Shown here: positions 11,250 through 22,647 of the stretch, one piece after another
Layout of the letters: every line of letters begins with the position of its first letter
Numbering within the stretch: the first letter of the stretch is position 1
DNA from: Adiantum capillus-veneris
Taxonomy: Eukaryota; Streptophyta; Polypodiopsida; Polypodiales; Pteridaceae
NCBI GenBank assembly: GCA_014529385.2
Contig: CM043967.1
Span: 11,546,001 to 11,610,000 of the forward strand
Direction of reading: 5' to 3'
Length of the DNA stretch: 64,000 nt
Notes under the pieces: model-generated
Databases searched by the model: none
What the model saw: the letters and a program-made list of their open reading frames with translations, nothing else
What the model was told of the DNA's origin: nothing
Translations under genes and position numbers: made by a program

Positions 11250-12850
11250 GGGATTCATCTAGATATGGGGTAGTGCTTGTAGTGTGCGTTTAAGAAGGCA
11301 TTTCACCCAAGCTCAACTCTTTCCTGGAGGTGCATCCCTTGGCAGCCTTGCCTTCACACCAAGGTTGCTTTTCCCACCTCACGTTGATTGGCCTGCCGCA
11401 ATGTGCAAGGTCCACTCTCAATGAGTGGAAAAGAGGAATGAGGGGAGGCTGGACAAGCCCTTCTTTTTTGGGTTACCTGTCACTCTTCAAAAACATAGAT
11501 TAGAAAGATCGACACGCCCAAGTGGTCTTTGGTTATGTGCAATCTCAACAAGCAAAATAAATTTTTTTGTAGTTCTTTATGGCTTAATTGTCCTTAAGAC
11601 AGAGCGATGAAGACGGGAGCGCACCCTATGCGCGATGGACTTAAGGGTGGGAGTGGCTAATAAGCCCGAGATCCGGGCACGAAGATTCTTTGAGAAAAAA
11701 ATTTGAGAGAGATTCTTTAGGTTCCTTTCTTGAGTGATGATAACCGAACACTACCAAAGAGCTCTGATACTAATGTAATGTAGAGTGGAAGTGATTGATG
11801 GTGTATGGTCAGGATGAATCCTAAGTGCGTATCCAAGGTTCCTTTTACTGAATAAAGAGCTCTTTTTACTTCATGAGAGATGTGCAAAGACTAGAGAGAA
11901 AAGAGAGACTGATACCATGAGTGAAGGTTTTGTGAGTGAGAGAGAGAAGATGGGGTCCCAAACCCCCCTCCAAGCCCAAGGGCCCCCCTCTAAATTGCTA
12001 GAGAGAGGTTTGCTTTAGATTGCACAAATGCTGATACAATGGTCCTAGATGTTGAGATGTTGATGGGATCTTGCTGTAGGTGCTTGGGTCTGCGAGACTA
12101 AGGGCTGAAAATGCAAAAACGTTAGGGATTCTGGCTGCGATCTGCAATGGCGACGAGGCTATGGGCTGGTTTGCTATCGCTGGTGTCGACAATGGGCTGA
12201 AAACTGAAAACGCTGGCTGATCTGGGGGTTAAATTTGAAAACGTTTGCTGATCTGCTGTCTTGGGCTGAATTCTGGAAACGATGGCTGATTTGATGCGTG
12301 AATCTGAAAACGCTGGCTGATCTAGTAAGATGGGCTGAATTCTGGAAACGCTGGCTGAACTGGTACGATGGGCTGATTTCTGACTGATTTAGTGCAAAAA
12401 TGCCAGAGTTGTTGTTGAGGTACTGCGGGTACTTGGTACTTGTATTGCGGGTACTGACTTATGGTTGAGAAGTGACCCCTAGGGTCACTTATATATGGGG
12501 CAGAAGCTGGGTTGGGCAATGCTACTTAAAAATCCCACGATTCTAAAAATGGTGCAAAAATGTCACTTATTTGATAAGTTGATGAATTGCTAATAAGAGG
12601 TGATTCACATGCAGATAAATACCTACGTTGAGTACTAATGCAAATGTATGGGAACACTCCCCAATGCCTACACAGCGGACATTGGCTATGCTCTTGTGCA
12701 ATCAGAGGGTATGCAACTAAATTAAAGTGCTTGGATATGCATGTCCTGCGTACAGGCTCACAAGGGTTCAGAACACTTCCTAGGCTGTCCTAAACTCTAG
12801 AAATAGGAGTTAGCTTGTCCACATGCATATAGGCTTAGATGTGCATGTGA
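11250..12850 (-). mobile_element. E0: 5' part of a minus-strand E-family element
   Basis: The reverse strand of 11320-11760 closely follows the leader of E2 (about 59835-60130), including the stretch around GTCACTCTTCAAAAAC. The primer site (plus strand GCTCTGATACTA, 11761-11772) and then the LTR (11774 to about 12850) follow. The LTR carries repeated GAAAACGCTGGCTGAT units, the reverse complement of the GCGTTTTCAG motif in other E LTRs. The outer edge (plus strand GATGTGCATGTGA) corresponds to the E LTR start TGTCACGTGCACATC. No gag is left. Confidence 0.75.
11774..12850 (-). repeat. E-family 5' LTR (E0)
   Basis: About 1.08 kb, bounded inside by the primer site at 11761-11772. It is diverged from the other E LTRs here but keeps the GCGTTTTCAG-type iterated motif and the conserved outer end. 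Confidence 0.7.
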
Positions 12851-13393
12851 GCTAAAATTACAAATCTCTCTACAATTTCCAAAGGACCTATGTGTCTATC
12901 TCTACATGTATGACATCCATACTCCAATACCTTACCCTAAGTAATTTCTGGTTCACCTCCTAGATGGCTACAATTACAAGAGAGAAAATTGGCCGAAGCT
13001 GATACATGTGGGATAGACTGTAATAGGCTTGGACACCCAAGCAAGAGATCAATAGCAACAGAAGAACAGAAACTGCAACAACTGAATGGAATAGATAGAT
13101 AGATAGAGAGAAAGAGGAGACGACACGAAGCAACGGAGTTCCGTTTCTAGAAGCATGGCCCCAAAGACCGGCGCCCCTTTTGGTATTTCCTTCTTTATTG
13201 ACGATCAAAGTACAACGGCCGGGAGGTGTGCTTTGCGTCGGCTCAACAGATGGGTAGATTGAATCCATTGTCATCGGTATACCAGATAGGCTCGAGGAGA
13301 CACTGATGGTGTGGCTACCCCTTGTCCATATCCTACCAAAGTCCATGTAGTAGTCCAGCCAAAGCGCTCTTCATTGGTCAAGTCTACCTAGTC
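12851..13393. other. Pre-insertion flank of element D with an F/H-type minus LTR fragment
   Basis: No gene seen. From about 13019 it resembles the inner end of the minus-strand F/H LTRs (TGTAATAGGCTTGGACACCC; compare 39904 and 56109). At 13171-13200 it has the shared GGCGCCCC..GGTATTTC block in reverse. Element D interrupts it at 13393. Confidence 0.5.
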
Positions 13394-14868
13394 TGTCACC
13401 AGCATGTGACTACTATCTATCCTTTTTGTTGATTCCTTTCTTATTATCTATTTACTTTCCCTTTTGGAAACACCCCTCGGGAAATCTAACTGCCCTGCAT
13501 TGCATAGCTAGTGTGGAACTGTCCAGAGGGAGTCCAGGCTTGAGGGCAAGAGAGCACTAAGGTTGGACAAGGACTATGGTTAGCCAAAGTGGGGTCATTG
13601 ACTAGCCAAAGCGGATCCTTTGCTACAGAGGCTTCATTTCAGTTCTGGATGTGGCCACAATGTACAAAGAGGGTCGGATGACCTAGAAAGATACAATGGC
13701 AGCATCTCCTAAAATTTAGGGAACTGCTATTTTGGGACGTGAAAAGGTGTTTGCGTCATTACCTTCGGAATGACAAGGGGAACATTTTCTTACTCTGCTG
13801 TGAAGTCAACTGGGCAACCGGTTGGGAGATTTTTAGGCGGCAACCCCGAAACGGGAAAATGCTTATAAATGTTCCAAGTGGCACCTTCTGGTGCACTTTC
13901 CTCATGCAACAAGAAGTGGCGCTGAATTTGAAGCTGGGAGAGGCTCATTTTCAGATTTTGTTACAGGTTAAGAGCTATGGAGTGCTTGCTTTCCCTCTTA
14001 TGCACAGTGCGGTGCCAGGAGTGATGCCGTGCACGCTACGCACTGCCCTCTCTCCCCCTATGGTAGTATGTTATGCCCCACTAGTGGGCTTGTCATTTGA
14101 CCAATGTACAGTTGTGTGGATTCATGCGCGATTGCCGAGGCAAGAACCTCTTGCACAGGTACTGGATTAGCTAGCGGCTAATCCCCCGTAGGTACAAGTG
14201 AATTTGGAGAGGTTTCACGCTAGAAATCTCGTCCGATTCAAAGGGAAGTAGCCCTACAGGTGCGGGAGCTCGAGGACTTGCTACGGATGCGACCGGCACG
14301 CGAAACGGAGCCCGAAACAGTAAATTACAGCCTGCTGTGTATTTTTGCAGGTTTAGGGTTTTGGCCCTAAACGGTCCCTAATACCCCCAGGAGGTTCGGG
14401 GATGCGAGGGGACCGTTGTACAGGTGATCTGACGCATTTTCGGGGCTGAAAACAGAGAATTCAGCGTGCTGCAGATTCTCGCCATGTTTTGCAAAGTGCC
14501 CGTATGTGTCGGGAAAGTCAGTCAATGCGTGGGAATAGTGACTGTGAAGGGTTCTAGTACAATTATGTTGCCGAAATCGGGCTGGAACAGTTGAAATTCA
14601 GCCGAGCTTGTGCGGGGCAGCTTGTAGGGATCCACAGCGTTTATTCCCTCTTTTGAACAATAAAGAAATACCGAAAGGGGCGCCTAAGTTAGGGGCCAAT
14701 CTGGTGTCGGTCTACTCATACAAGTGCAATCTAGCAGCCTGTATCCCTCTCCTCTTTGTTGTGTCTTGAAAGTACAGGTAAAGTGGACGACAAATTAAAT
14801 GAGTGAAAGCTAAATCAAGGTTTGAAGTAAAGTCTACCGCTCTTTTTGGATTGAACAGGCCGGTTACA
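13394..14868 (+). repeat. 5' LTR of element D
   Basis: Starts TGTCACCAGC, ends CCGGTTACA. The AATAAAG signal and shared GAAATACCGAAAGGGGCGCC block are at 14659-14684. An ORF of 143 codons at 13739-14170 is repeated in the other LTR but has no recognised domain and is not treated as a gene. Confidence 0.95.
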
Positions 14869-14884
14869 TGGTTCCATCGACGGG
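14869..14884 (+). other. Primer binding site of element D (tRNA-Glu-like)
   Basis: It reads TGGTTCCATCGACGGG directly after the 5' LTR. The first seven bases and the GGG match the complement of the plant tRNA-Glu 3' end as I recall it (TGGTTCCGTTGCCGGG), with mismatches. The same site in element C is a closer match. Confidence 0.65.
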
Positions 14885-14975
14885 ATTAAATCACTTTTTC
14901 CCATAGAAGTGAGCCTTGGTCAGGTTGGGTTTGAAGACACAGGGGATTATAGACCATACACAGGGAATTGCAATT

Positions 14976-16640
14976 ATGGCTGACAGACCAGATGATGTGA
15001 CTGAAGAGGTTTCCTCTTCACAGGGTCAACAGACACATGAAGTGGGTGAGTCCTCAAGACCACCACAGACAGATGATGATATATTCAGGACCTAGTTGGC
15101 TATTGCTGTGGCTATGTTCACACAAGTAATATAGAATCCGAGGTTTTTAGCCTTTCTGTAACCTCCTGTTCTGTCTCAGCAAGTTGGGTCATTGGATTAT
15201 ATTCAAAATCCTGTTAAGGCTCAAGCACAGGTGATTCATACTGCACAGTCAATGGAAACACCTGTACACTTGACGAAGAACATGCAGTCTCCACAACCTC
15301 TGCCTAAGGTGCAAGAACAGGTGGTTGAGATGCCAGTCTTTCAAGCTGTACAAGTTCAGTCCGCCACTTTTTAGCAGCCTATAGCTGGTTCTAATGGGCA
15401 GGGAAGCAACCCACAGGCTATGCAACAAGTCTTCCCACCACCTTCAGTACACCTTGGCTATTTTGGAGGTGGATCGGTATTCCAGAGCATAGCTGGTCAT
15501 GTACCTGGAAATCAGTTTTACACGCCAGGAACAGTGTTTGGGGGTGCTCAAACAATGATGCCTAACCCCATGTATGGTGTCACGGGCATGCTACCAGGGT
15601 TTCAAAGCACTCAGGGCCAATTTGGGATGCCACAGGCAAATTTTGGTATGGCTCGAATTACAAATCAGCAGCCAAATATGGCATTTCCAGGTCAACTTAA
15701 TTGTGGTCAGGGAACACAAATGAACCCTAACAATGTTCCCATGTTTCAGTCACTTCCATATGACAATTTAACGTCGCTGGAGAGGCCAACTATGTACAAA
15801 GAAGGTGGCAAAGGTGTGACATTCACGACCTTTATAGGGTTTGATGACAGGAAGAAGGCTCTCTCATTCCTCCAGCAGTTTGACAAGGCCTATGCAGGGG
15901 GAAACTTTACATAGGCTTCAAAGGTCCGCAAGGCAGCCACTTTCTTGACAGGGAATGCGGGACAATGGTGGACAACTTTATTGCTTCAAGGGCAAGCTCC
16001 GTCCACATGGATTTCCTTCAAGCAGATTTTTGCAGCAGCGTGGTTATCTGATGACTTTGAAGCAGATGTCATGACAGAATGGCACCAGCTTAATGCTGCT
16101 ACTTGCAAGAATCTGGATGACTACAATCGGAAGTTTTGGAAAGCTCTACTTCCAGTAACTTCCTATAGGTTTGTGCCATTGACAGAACAGATTGAAAAAT
16201 ATTGTTGTGGCCTACCCAAAGGATTGAGAAAATACTGCACGAAGACCAAAGTCACTACTTTGACGCAGCTCATCGAGGTAGCAAACACTGGCAATGGTTT
16301 GCTCAAGGGAGAAGACTGTGAATTCAATACTGGCGTCAAGGAAGGATCAGCAAAGAAAAATTCAGCGAAGAAGCACGTTCCCAATGAGGCTCCAAAAGGG
16401 ACTCAGGAGCCAGCCAACGCAGGGAAAGGCAAAGCTTCGGCTGAATCAGAAAAGGGACCAGCGAAGAAATGGAAAAGACGTTTTCCTCGCAAGTCCGAAG
16501 AGAAAAAGAAGGTCCTGAGGACAGAGAACAAATGCTTTATCTGTGAGCAGCCTGGCCACATTGCTTACAACTGTCCTACAAAGAAAAGGCCAGCTGATTC
16601 TGAAGACAAGGAGGACAGGAAAGGAAAGAAGACCATGGCT
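14976..16640 (+). pseudogene. Element D Gag region
   Basis: The ATG at 14976 opens MADRPDDVTEE, matching the Gag start [11 protein letters not shown] of family C at 42510. The order is an acidic N terminus, a Gln/Pro/Gly/Met-rich stretch (about 15420-15770), the core ([38 protein letters not shown]), a basic linker and the knuckle [14 protein letters not shown] near 16532-16573. In-frame stops are at 15093, 15132, 15372 and 15912. Comparison with family C shows three of these as CAG to TAG and the fourth (15912) as GAG to TAG. Confidence 0.88.
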
Positions 16641-19600
16641 GGTCTAGTGCCAGATATGGTGGGCGACAAGCCAAATTCAGATGCAAGTGAGCTTTGCAGA
16701 GCATGGGGAAAGGTCAGGGATCAAACAATGCTTATTTTCTTTCATCCAGGTACCAAAGCCAACTTCATTTCCCCAGAATTGGCTTCAAAGTTGGGAATCA
16801 GACCTGAAGAGATGGGGTATACAGCAGAGGCAGGTTTGGGATGTCCTGGCCATACAGAGGCTGTGACACCCATCCTTGGAAAGTCGCGCCTATATATCCA
16901 CTCCTATGTAGATGCTGAAGAATTTTACATCATGCCACTGGACGGATGTGATGTGTTGTTAGGTATTCCTTGGTTGTTTCGTGTACAGGGAATCATGGAT
17001 GCCTACAACAAAAAGATCACTGTACAGAGTAGGGGAAAGAGTCACATTCTGGATGTAAAGCTTAAAGGGGAGTCTATTCCCACTGTATCAGCTTCTGCTA
17101 TTACTTCTGTAATGAAAAAGCATCTTTCTGCGTACTTGGTTTTTGCACGTGAAGTGTCAGATTGTGATGAATCAAATTTATCTGTGCTAGATAAAGAAAG
17201 GTCAATGTTTTTACAACAGTATAGTGACTGTTTTTCCGATTCATTACCGTCTCAATTACCGCCAGAGAGACCCGAGGACCATGCGATAGATTTGGTGCCA
17301 GGCAGTAGCCCACCAAATAAGCCTCCGTACAGGGTTAGTGCGGCTCAACAGAAAGAGATAATGGGCCAAGTACAGGAGCTGTTAGAAAAGGGGCTGATTC
17401 AGCCCAGTTCATCTCCATTCTGTTCTCCAATGTTGTTGCTGCAGAAAAAGGATGGCTCATGGCGTATGTGCATAGACTACCGTGCACTGAACAAGAATAC
17501 CATCAAGAATAGGTTCCCTATAACTAGAATTGATGATATTATGGACAAATTAGAAGCAGCAGCTATGTTTAGCAGGATAGATCTAAAGAGTGGGTACCAT
17601 CAGATCCGCATTAGATCAGAGGATGTGCACAAGACTGCTTTTAGAACGACGTTTGGCCTTTACGAATTTTTAGTGATGCCCTTTGGTCTCACAAATGCTC
17701 CTGCTATGTTCAATAAGATGATGGACAGAATTTTCCGTCCACACCAGGAGTTTGTTGGTACATTCTTTGATGACATGATAGTCTACTCAAAGAATGAAGA
17801 GGAGCATAGGCATCACTTGGCCATTGTGTTCAAAGAGCTACGCAGTCATAGGTTGCTCATCAATGCAAAGAAAAGTGATTTTTTTCTGGAAGAGATCCAC
17901 TTTCTGGGACACATTGTCTCAAAGGATGGTGTCAGAATGGATCCTGCAAAAGTTGAAGCGATCAAGTCATGGCCAGATTTGAAGACGGTGCACGATGTCC
18001 GAAGTTTCTTGGGACTATGCTCCTATTACAGAAGGTTTATCCGAAATTTCGCTGAGATTGCTTCACCTTTACATGCTCTTCAAAAGAAGGGAGTCACCTT
18101 TAGATAGACACAGAAAGAGATTTCAGCTTTTAATCTCTTAAAGGAAAAGATGTCTTCAGATCCAGTCATTGTGTTGCCAGATCTTAGGAAGTCATTTGTG
18201 GTCTAGTGTGATGCCTGTGGTAGTAGCATTGGTGCAAGCAGAATTTTGCAAGGGCCAGAGATGACCATGCAGGTCTATGAGAAAGAGTTACTGGCTGTGA
18301 TTCATGCGCTCTTAAGTTGGAAACACTACTTGCTAGGTGCAGATTTCGTTGTCCAAACGGACCATCAGACCTTGCGATACTTCTTGACACAGACAAAGTT
18401 ATCTGAGAAGCATATGCGATGGGCAAATATCTTGTCCATGTTCCATTTTCAGATTGTGCATGTGGAAGGCAAGAAGAACGTTGTGGCTGATGCCTTGTCA
18501 AGGAAGCCACAAATTTCAGCTGTGTCGATTCCTTATCATCATGCACTTGATGATATGAGGGAACAGTATGAAAATGATGAAGATTTTGCAAGGGTCTTCG
18601 AGCAGCTAATGGATGGACAACGTCATGAACACTATCTTCTCAAAGATGGGTTCATGATGATGCATGGCAGATTGTGTGTCACAAAGCCATTGCGACGCAA
18701 AGTTATGGAAGAGAGTCATGTCCCACCGTATGCAAGGCATCGTGGTATTGATGCTACAGTTAAAGCGGTTGAGACATTCTTCTATTGGCCTACATTGAGA
18801 AGAGATGTGGATGCCTTTGTGCGAGAATGCATAATATGCCAAAAGGTCAAGTTTGACAGTTAAAAGGCACCAGGGTTATTGCAACCACTACCTATTCCAG
18901 ATAAACCATGGGAAAGTATTGCTATGGATTTTATCTTTGATCTTCCGAGAACGCAGACAGGAAACGATGGTATTTGGACCATTATTTGCAGATTTAGCAA
19001 ACAGGCTCATTTTATTCCTGTCAGGAAGAAGATAAAACCAGATCAGATGGCACGCTTGTTTATGAGCAATATTTTCAAGTATCATGGCATGCCACAGTCG
19101 ATTGTTAGCGACCGTGATCCACGCATGACAAGTTTATTCTGGAGAGGCTTGTTTGAGAATATGGGCGCCAGGCTCAAATTCTCTTCGTCATTTCATCCTC
19201 AAACAGATGGGCAGTCAGAAGAGGCAAATTCTACTGTCCTAGATCTGCTAAAGTGTTATGTGTCAGAGCATAAAGGAAAGTGGGAGCAGTATTTGCCATT
19301 GGTGGAGTATGCATACAATAATACAGTGCATTCATCAACTGGCAAGGCACCTTTTGAGATAGTTGAAGGTGGCAAGAAAGTTCCTCCCATACTGCATACA
19401 AAGGACAAGATATTTGAAGCAGATATGTATGTTCAGGACATGGATGAAATGTACAAGAAGGTCAAAGTGGCCTTAGAAAAGACTCAGGCAAAGCAAAAGA
19501 AAGCAGTTGATCGTCACCGTCGTGAAGTGGTATATTCACTTGGTGATTGGGTGCTTTTGTGCTTTGAAAAGGCAAGGTTAAAGAAGATGAAGGGCAAGGA

Positions 19601-20003
19601 AAGATTGTTTCCAAAGCTCGGCATGCGTTACTATGGGCCTTTTCAAGTGTGCGACATAATCAGTGATGTTGCATATAGGCTGAAATTGCCTGACAGTTGG
19701 AAGATTCACAATGCGTTTCATGTGAGTCTTCTCAGACCCTATGTGGGTGATGTGCTAGAAGATATGCCAGCTGAAGATCAGCCGGAAGTCGAGGAACTTG
19801 ACGAGATCTTGGTCCCGGAACAGATTTTGACACATAAGGAAAGGAAAGTGAAAGGCAAGGTTGCTAGGCGTTACTTAGTAAAGTTCAAAAACTATCCACC
19901 AATGGATGCTAAGTGGATGGAAGAAGGTGAACTTGCAGAGTCACCAACTGTGTTATTACTTTACCTTGAAGCCTTCGATTTGCAACCTACCTTGACCCCT
20001 TGA
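16641..20003 (+). pseudogene. Element D Pol region (protease, RT, RNase H, integrase, chromodomain)
   Basis: It continues the Gag frame. The protease has FFHPGTKANF where the C copy has [10 protein letters not shown], so the catalytic Asp is His, followed by VLLGIPWLF. The RT shows [31 protein letters not shown] and FFDDMIVYS. RNase H has [20 protein letters not shown] and ADALSR. Integrase has [34 protein letters not shown] and HVSLLRPYVG. A chromodomain-like tail ([19 protein letters not shown]) ends at 20003. Stops at 18105 (TGG to TAG), 18204 (CAG to TAG) and 18861 (CAA to TAA) break it. Relative to C, the segment around 18235 lacks part of RNase H. Confidence 0.88.
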
Positions 20004-20576
20004 GTTTCAAAGCTACATGGATTGTCAGTGTGACAATGGCTTCTGAAAGAAATGATGTACATGGTATTTAAAGTGAGCTCAAATGAAATACCTGTTATAT
20101 GAATGTCAGAGCTGTACAGATTGTCAGTTTGGCAATTGCTCTTATGGAATGTCCAAAAGTGTGCTTAGTGCTATAGAAGTGAGTATTTCTTGTCAGTTTG
20201 TCAAGGATACAGTAATTGCTTCTATAGAAGAGTACATGTGTAACTGCATTCTTAAACTGTCGGTTTGTGTATGCTCGAAAGTGTTACGGGATCCAACGTG
20301 TACTATAAGATAGTGGCAAAATGTGTCGCTACTATTTTGTCATTGGAAAGTTAGTGACTCAAAGCAATGGCAGAGTGTGAAGCTACCACTATGTCATTGG
20401 GACAGGGTTCACACGCAGGCAATACATGAGTCGACAAGGTGTTGAATACACCAGGTTTGACAATGAGCATGTATGTGTCGTATATGTGTCGACAGGTGTT
20501 GAATACATCAGTGTTGACTGTGAGCATGTACGACATAGATGCAAACGAGGACGTTTGAGATTTCAAGAGGGGGGTA
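20004..20576 (+). other. Element D 3' untranslated region
   Basis: No domain seen. It contains imperfect internal repeats around GTCGACAGGTGTTGAATAC and GTTGACTGTGAGCATGTA (20430-20540) and ends in the polypurine tract. Confidence 0.6.
20564..20576 (+). other. Polypurine tract of element D
   Basis: CAAGAGGGGGGTA immediately precedes the 3' LTR. The same tract precedes the 3' LTR in elements C and C1. Confidence 0.85.
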
Positions 20577-22052
20577 TGTCACCAGCGTGTGACTACTATC
20601 TATCCTTTTTGTTGATTTCTTTCTTATTATCTATTTAGTTTCACTTTTTGGAAACACCCCTCCGGAAATCTAACTGCCCTGCATTGCATAGCTAGTGTGG
20701 AACTGTCCAGAGGGAGTCCAGGCCTGAGGGCAAGAGAGCACTAAGGTTGGACAAGGACTATGGTTAGCCAAAGTGGGGTCATTGACTAGCCAAAGCGGAT
20801 CCTTTGCTACAGAGGCTTCATTTCAGTTCTGGATGTGGCCACAATGTACAAAGAGGGTCGGATGACCTAGAAAGATACAATGGCAGCATCTCCTAAAATT
20901 TAGGGAACTGCTATTTTGGGACGTGAAAAGGTGTTTGCGTCATTACCTTCAGAATGACAAGGGGAACATTTTCTTACTCTGCTGTGAAGTCAACTGGGCA
21001 ACCGGTTGGGAGATTTTTAGGCGGCAACCCCGAAACGGGAAAATGCTTATAAATGTTCCAAGTGGCACCTTCTGGTGCACTTTCCTCATGCAACAAGAAG
21101 TGGCGCTGAATTTGAAGCTGGGAGAGGCTCATTTTCAGATTTTGTTACAGGTTAAGAGCTATGGAGTGCTTGCTTTCCCTCTTATGCACAGTGCGGTGCC
21201 AGGAGTGATGCCGTGCACGCTACGCACTGCCCTCTCTCCCCCTATGGTAGTATGTTATGCCCCACTAGTGGGCTTGTCATTTGACCAATGTACAGTTGTG
21301 TGGATTCATGCGCGATTGCCGAGGCAAGAACCTCTTGCACAGGTACTGGATTAGCTAGCGGCTAATCCCCCGTAGGTACAAGTGAATTTGGAGAGGTTTC
21401 ACGCTAGAAATCTCGTCCGATTCAAAGGGAAGTAGCCCTACAGGTGCGGGAGCTCGAGGACTTGCTACGGATGCGACCGGCACGCGAAACGGAGCCCGAA
21501 ACAGTAAATTACAGCCTGCTGTGTATTTTTGCAGGTTTAGGGTTTTGGCCCTAAACGGTCCCTAATACCCCCAGGAGGTTCGGGGACGCGAGGGGACCGT
21601 TGTACAGGTGATCTGGCGCATTTTCGGGGCTGAAAACAGAGAATATAGCGTGCTGCAGATTCTTGCCATGTTTTGCAAAGTGCCCGTATGTGTCGGGAAA
21701 GTCAGTCAATGCGTGGGAATAGTGACTGTGAAGGGTTCTAGTACAATTATGTTGCCGAAATCGGGCTGGAACAGTTGAAATTCAGCCGAGCTTGTGCGGG
21801 GCAGCTTGTAGGGATCCACAGCGTTTATTCCCTCTTTTGAACAATAAAGAAATACCGAAAGGGGCGCCTAAGTTAGGGGCCAATCTGGTGTCGGTCTACT
21901 CATACAGGTGCAATCTAGCAGCCTGTATCCCTCTCCTCTTTGTTGTGTTTTGAAAGTACAGGTAAAGTGGACGACAAATTAAATGGGTGAAAGCTAAATC
22001 AAGGTTTGAAGTAAAGTCTACCGCCCTTTTTGGATTGAACAGGCCGGTTACA
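20577..22052 (+). repeat. 3' LTR of element D
   Basis: Partner of 13394-14868. It is preceded by the polypurine tract CAAGAGGGGGGTA. The shared poly(A)-region block is at 21843-21868. Confidence 0.95.
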
Positions 22053-22057
22053 TAGTC

Positions 22058-22536
22058 AGTGAGTCGGCCTACTGGTTTAAGTCCATCAAGTCGTCTAAAG
22101 CCACTGCTTGTATCCCAGCTACAATGCTAGTGTTGTAGTGTTCAGTCTATGATAGGTGCCCGACCTGGAGCATATATAAATGGCAGTTGCACTATTTTTG
22201 TGGACTGGGATCGACTACGTGAGGCTTGCAGAGCAGAAAGACCAATCACCAAAACCCCCCCCCCACTCCCACACACACACACATGAAAAAAAAGACTGGC
22301 TGAATAGATCTTTGAGGTCTCTTGGGATCGTTCCTACGACTTTAAAACTTCTCTTCTCTTCTTCTCCAGCTCTTTTCCTTCATTTTTTTCTCTCTCACAG
22401 TTTTGAAATGTTGTTATTTGGGGTTTCTCCGTGTTTATGTCTTACTGACAACCATTGAAAAGTGACAGAAACAGCTCCGTACACCTTGGTCGTTTGTTTT
22501 GTGCTCTAAAGCATATAAAACATTAAAGCCTTCAAA
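22058..22536 (+). promoter_or_regulatory. PEX12 upstream region with candidate TATA box
   Basis: This is the 479 bp between the element D target duplication and the PEX12 ATG. CATATATAAA at 22171-22180 is a good plant TATA box and would place transcription start near 22205, giving a 5' UTR of about 330 nt. A C-rich/CA stretch lies at about 22255-22283. A second AT-rich CATATAAAAC at 22511 is probably too close to the start codon. No upstream gene is visible. The boundary between host sequence and older LTR remnant to the left of the TATA box is unclear. Confidence 0.5.
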
Positions 22537-22647
22537 ATGTTGATGCAAGTGGGTGGAGTGGAGGGCAGTAGGCCCACTTTCTTTGAGATGGCTGCAGCAC
22601 AGCAGCTTCCAGCAAGCTTGCGAGCAGCATTGCTCTACTCTTTGGGG
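22537..22647 (+). CDS. PEX12: PEX12 exon 1
   Basis: Thirty-seven codons from the ATG at 22537. The exon ends TCTTTGGGG before the donor GTCAGT, phase 0. Plant PEX12 proteins start M-L-F-Q-V-G-G, here M-L-M-Q-V-G-G, which supports this start. Intron 1 is 199 nt. Confidence 0.93.

Larger units (their letters stand above)
13394..22052 (+). mobile_element. Element D: complete Ty3/gypsy element, target duplication TAGTC
   Basis: It is 8,659 bp long, with LTRs of about 1,475 bp at 13394-14868 and 20577-22052. TAGTC is duplicated at 13389-13393 and 22053-22057. The primer site is at 14869 and the polypurine tract ends at 20576. Gag and Pol share one continuous frame from an ATG at 14976 to 20003, with seven in-frame stops and no frameshift. 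By eye the LTRs differ at roughly 15-20 positions (about 1%), so insertion was recent. Its right end lies 485 bp before the PEX12 start codon. Confidence 0.95.

Noticed and set aside
13739-14170. 143-codon ORF repeated at 20923-21354
   Set aside because: It lies wholly inside the two D LTRs, so duplication is expected. It has no recognisable domain and is broken in the solo LTR at 38336-39810.
22180-22458. 92-codon ORF upstream of PEX12
   Set aside because: It lies in the probable 5' UTR, contains a C-run and CA repeat, and has no conserved features.
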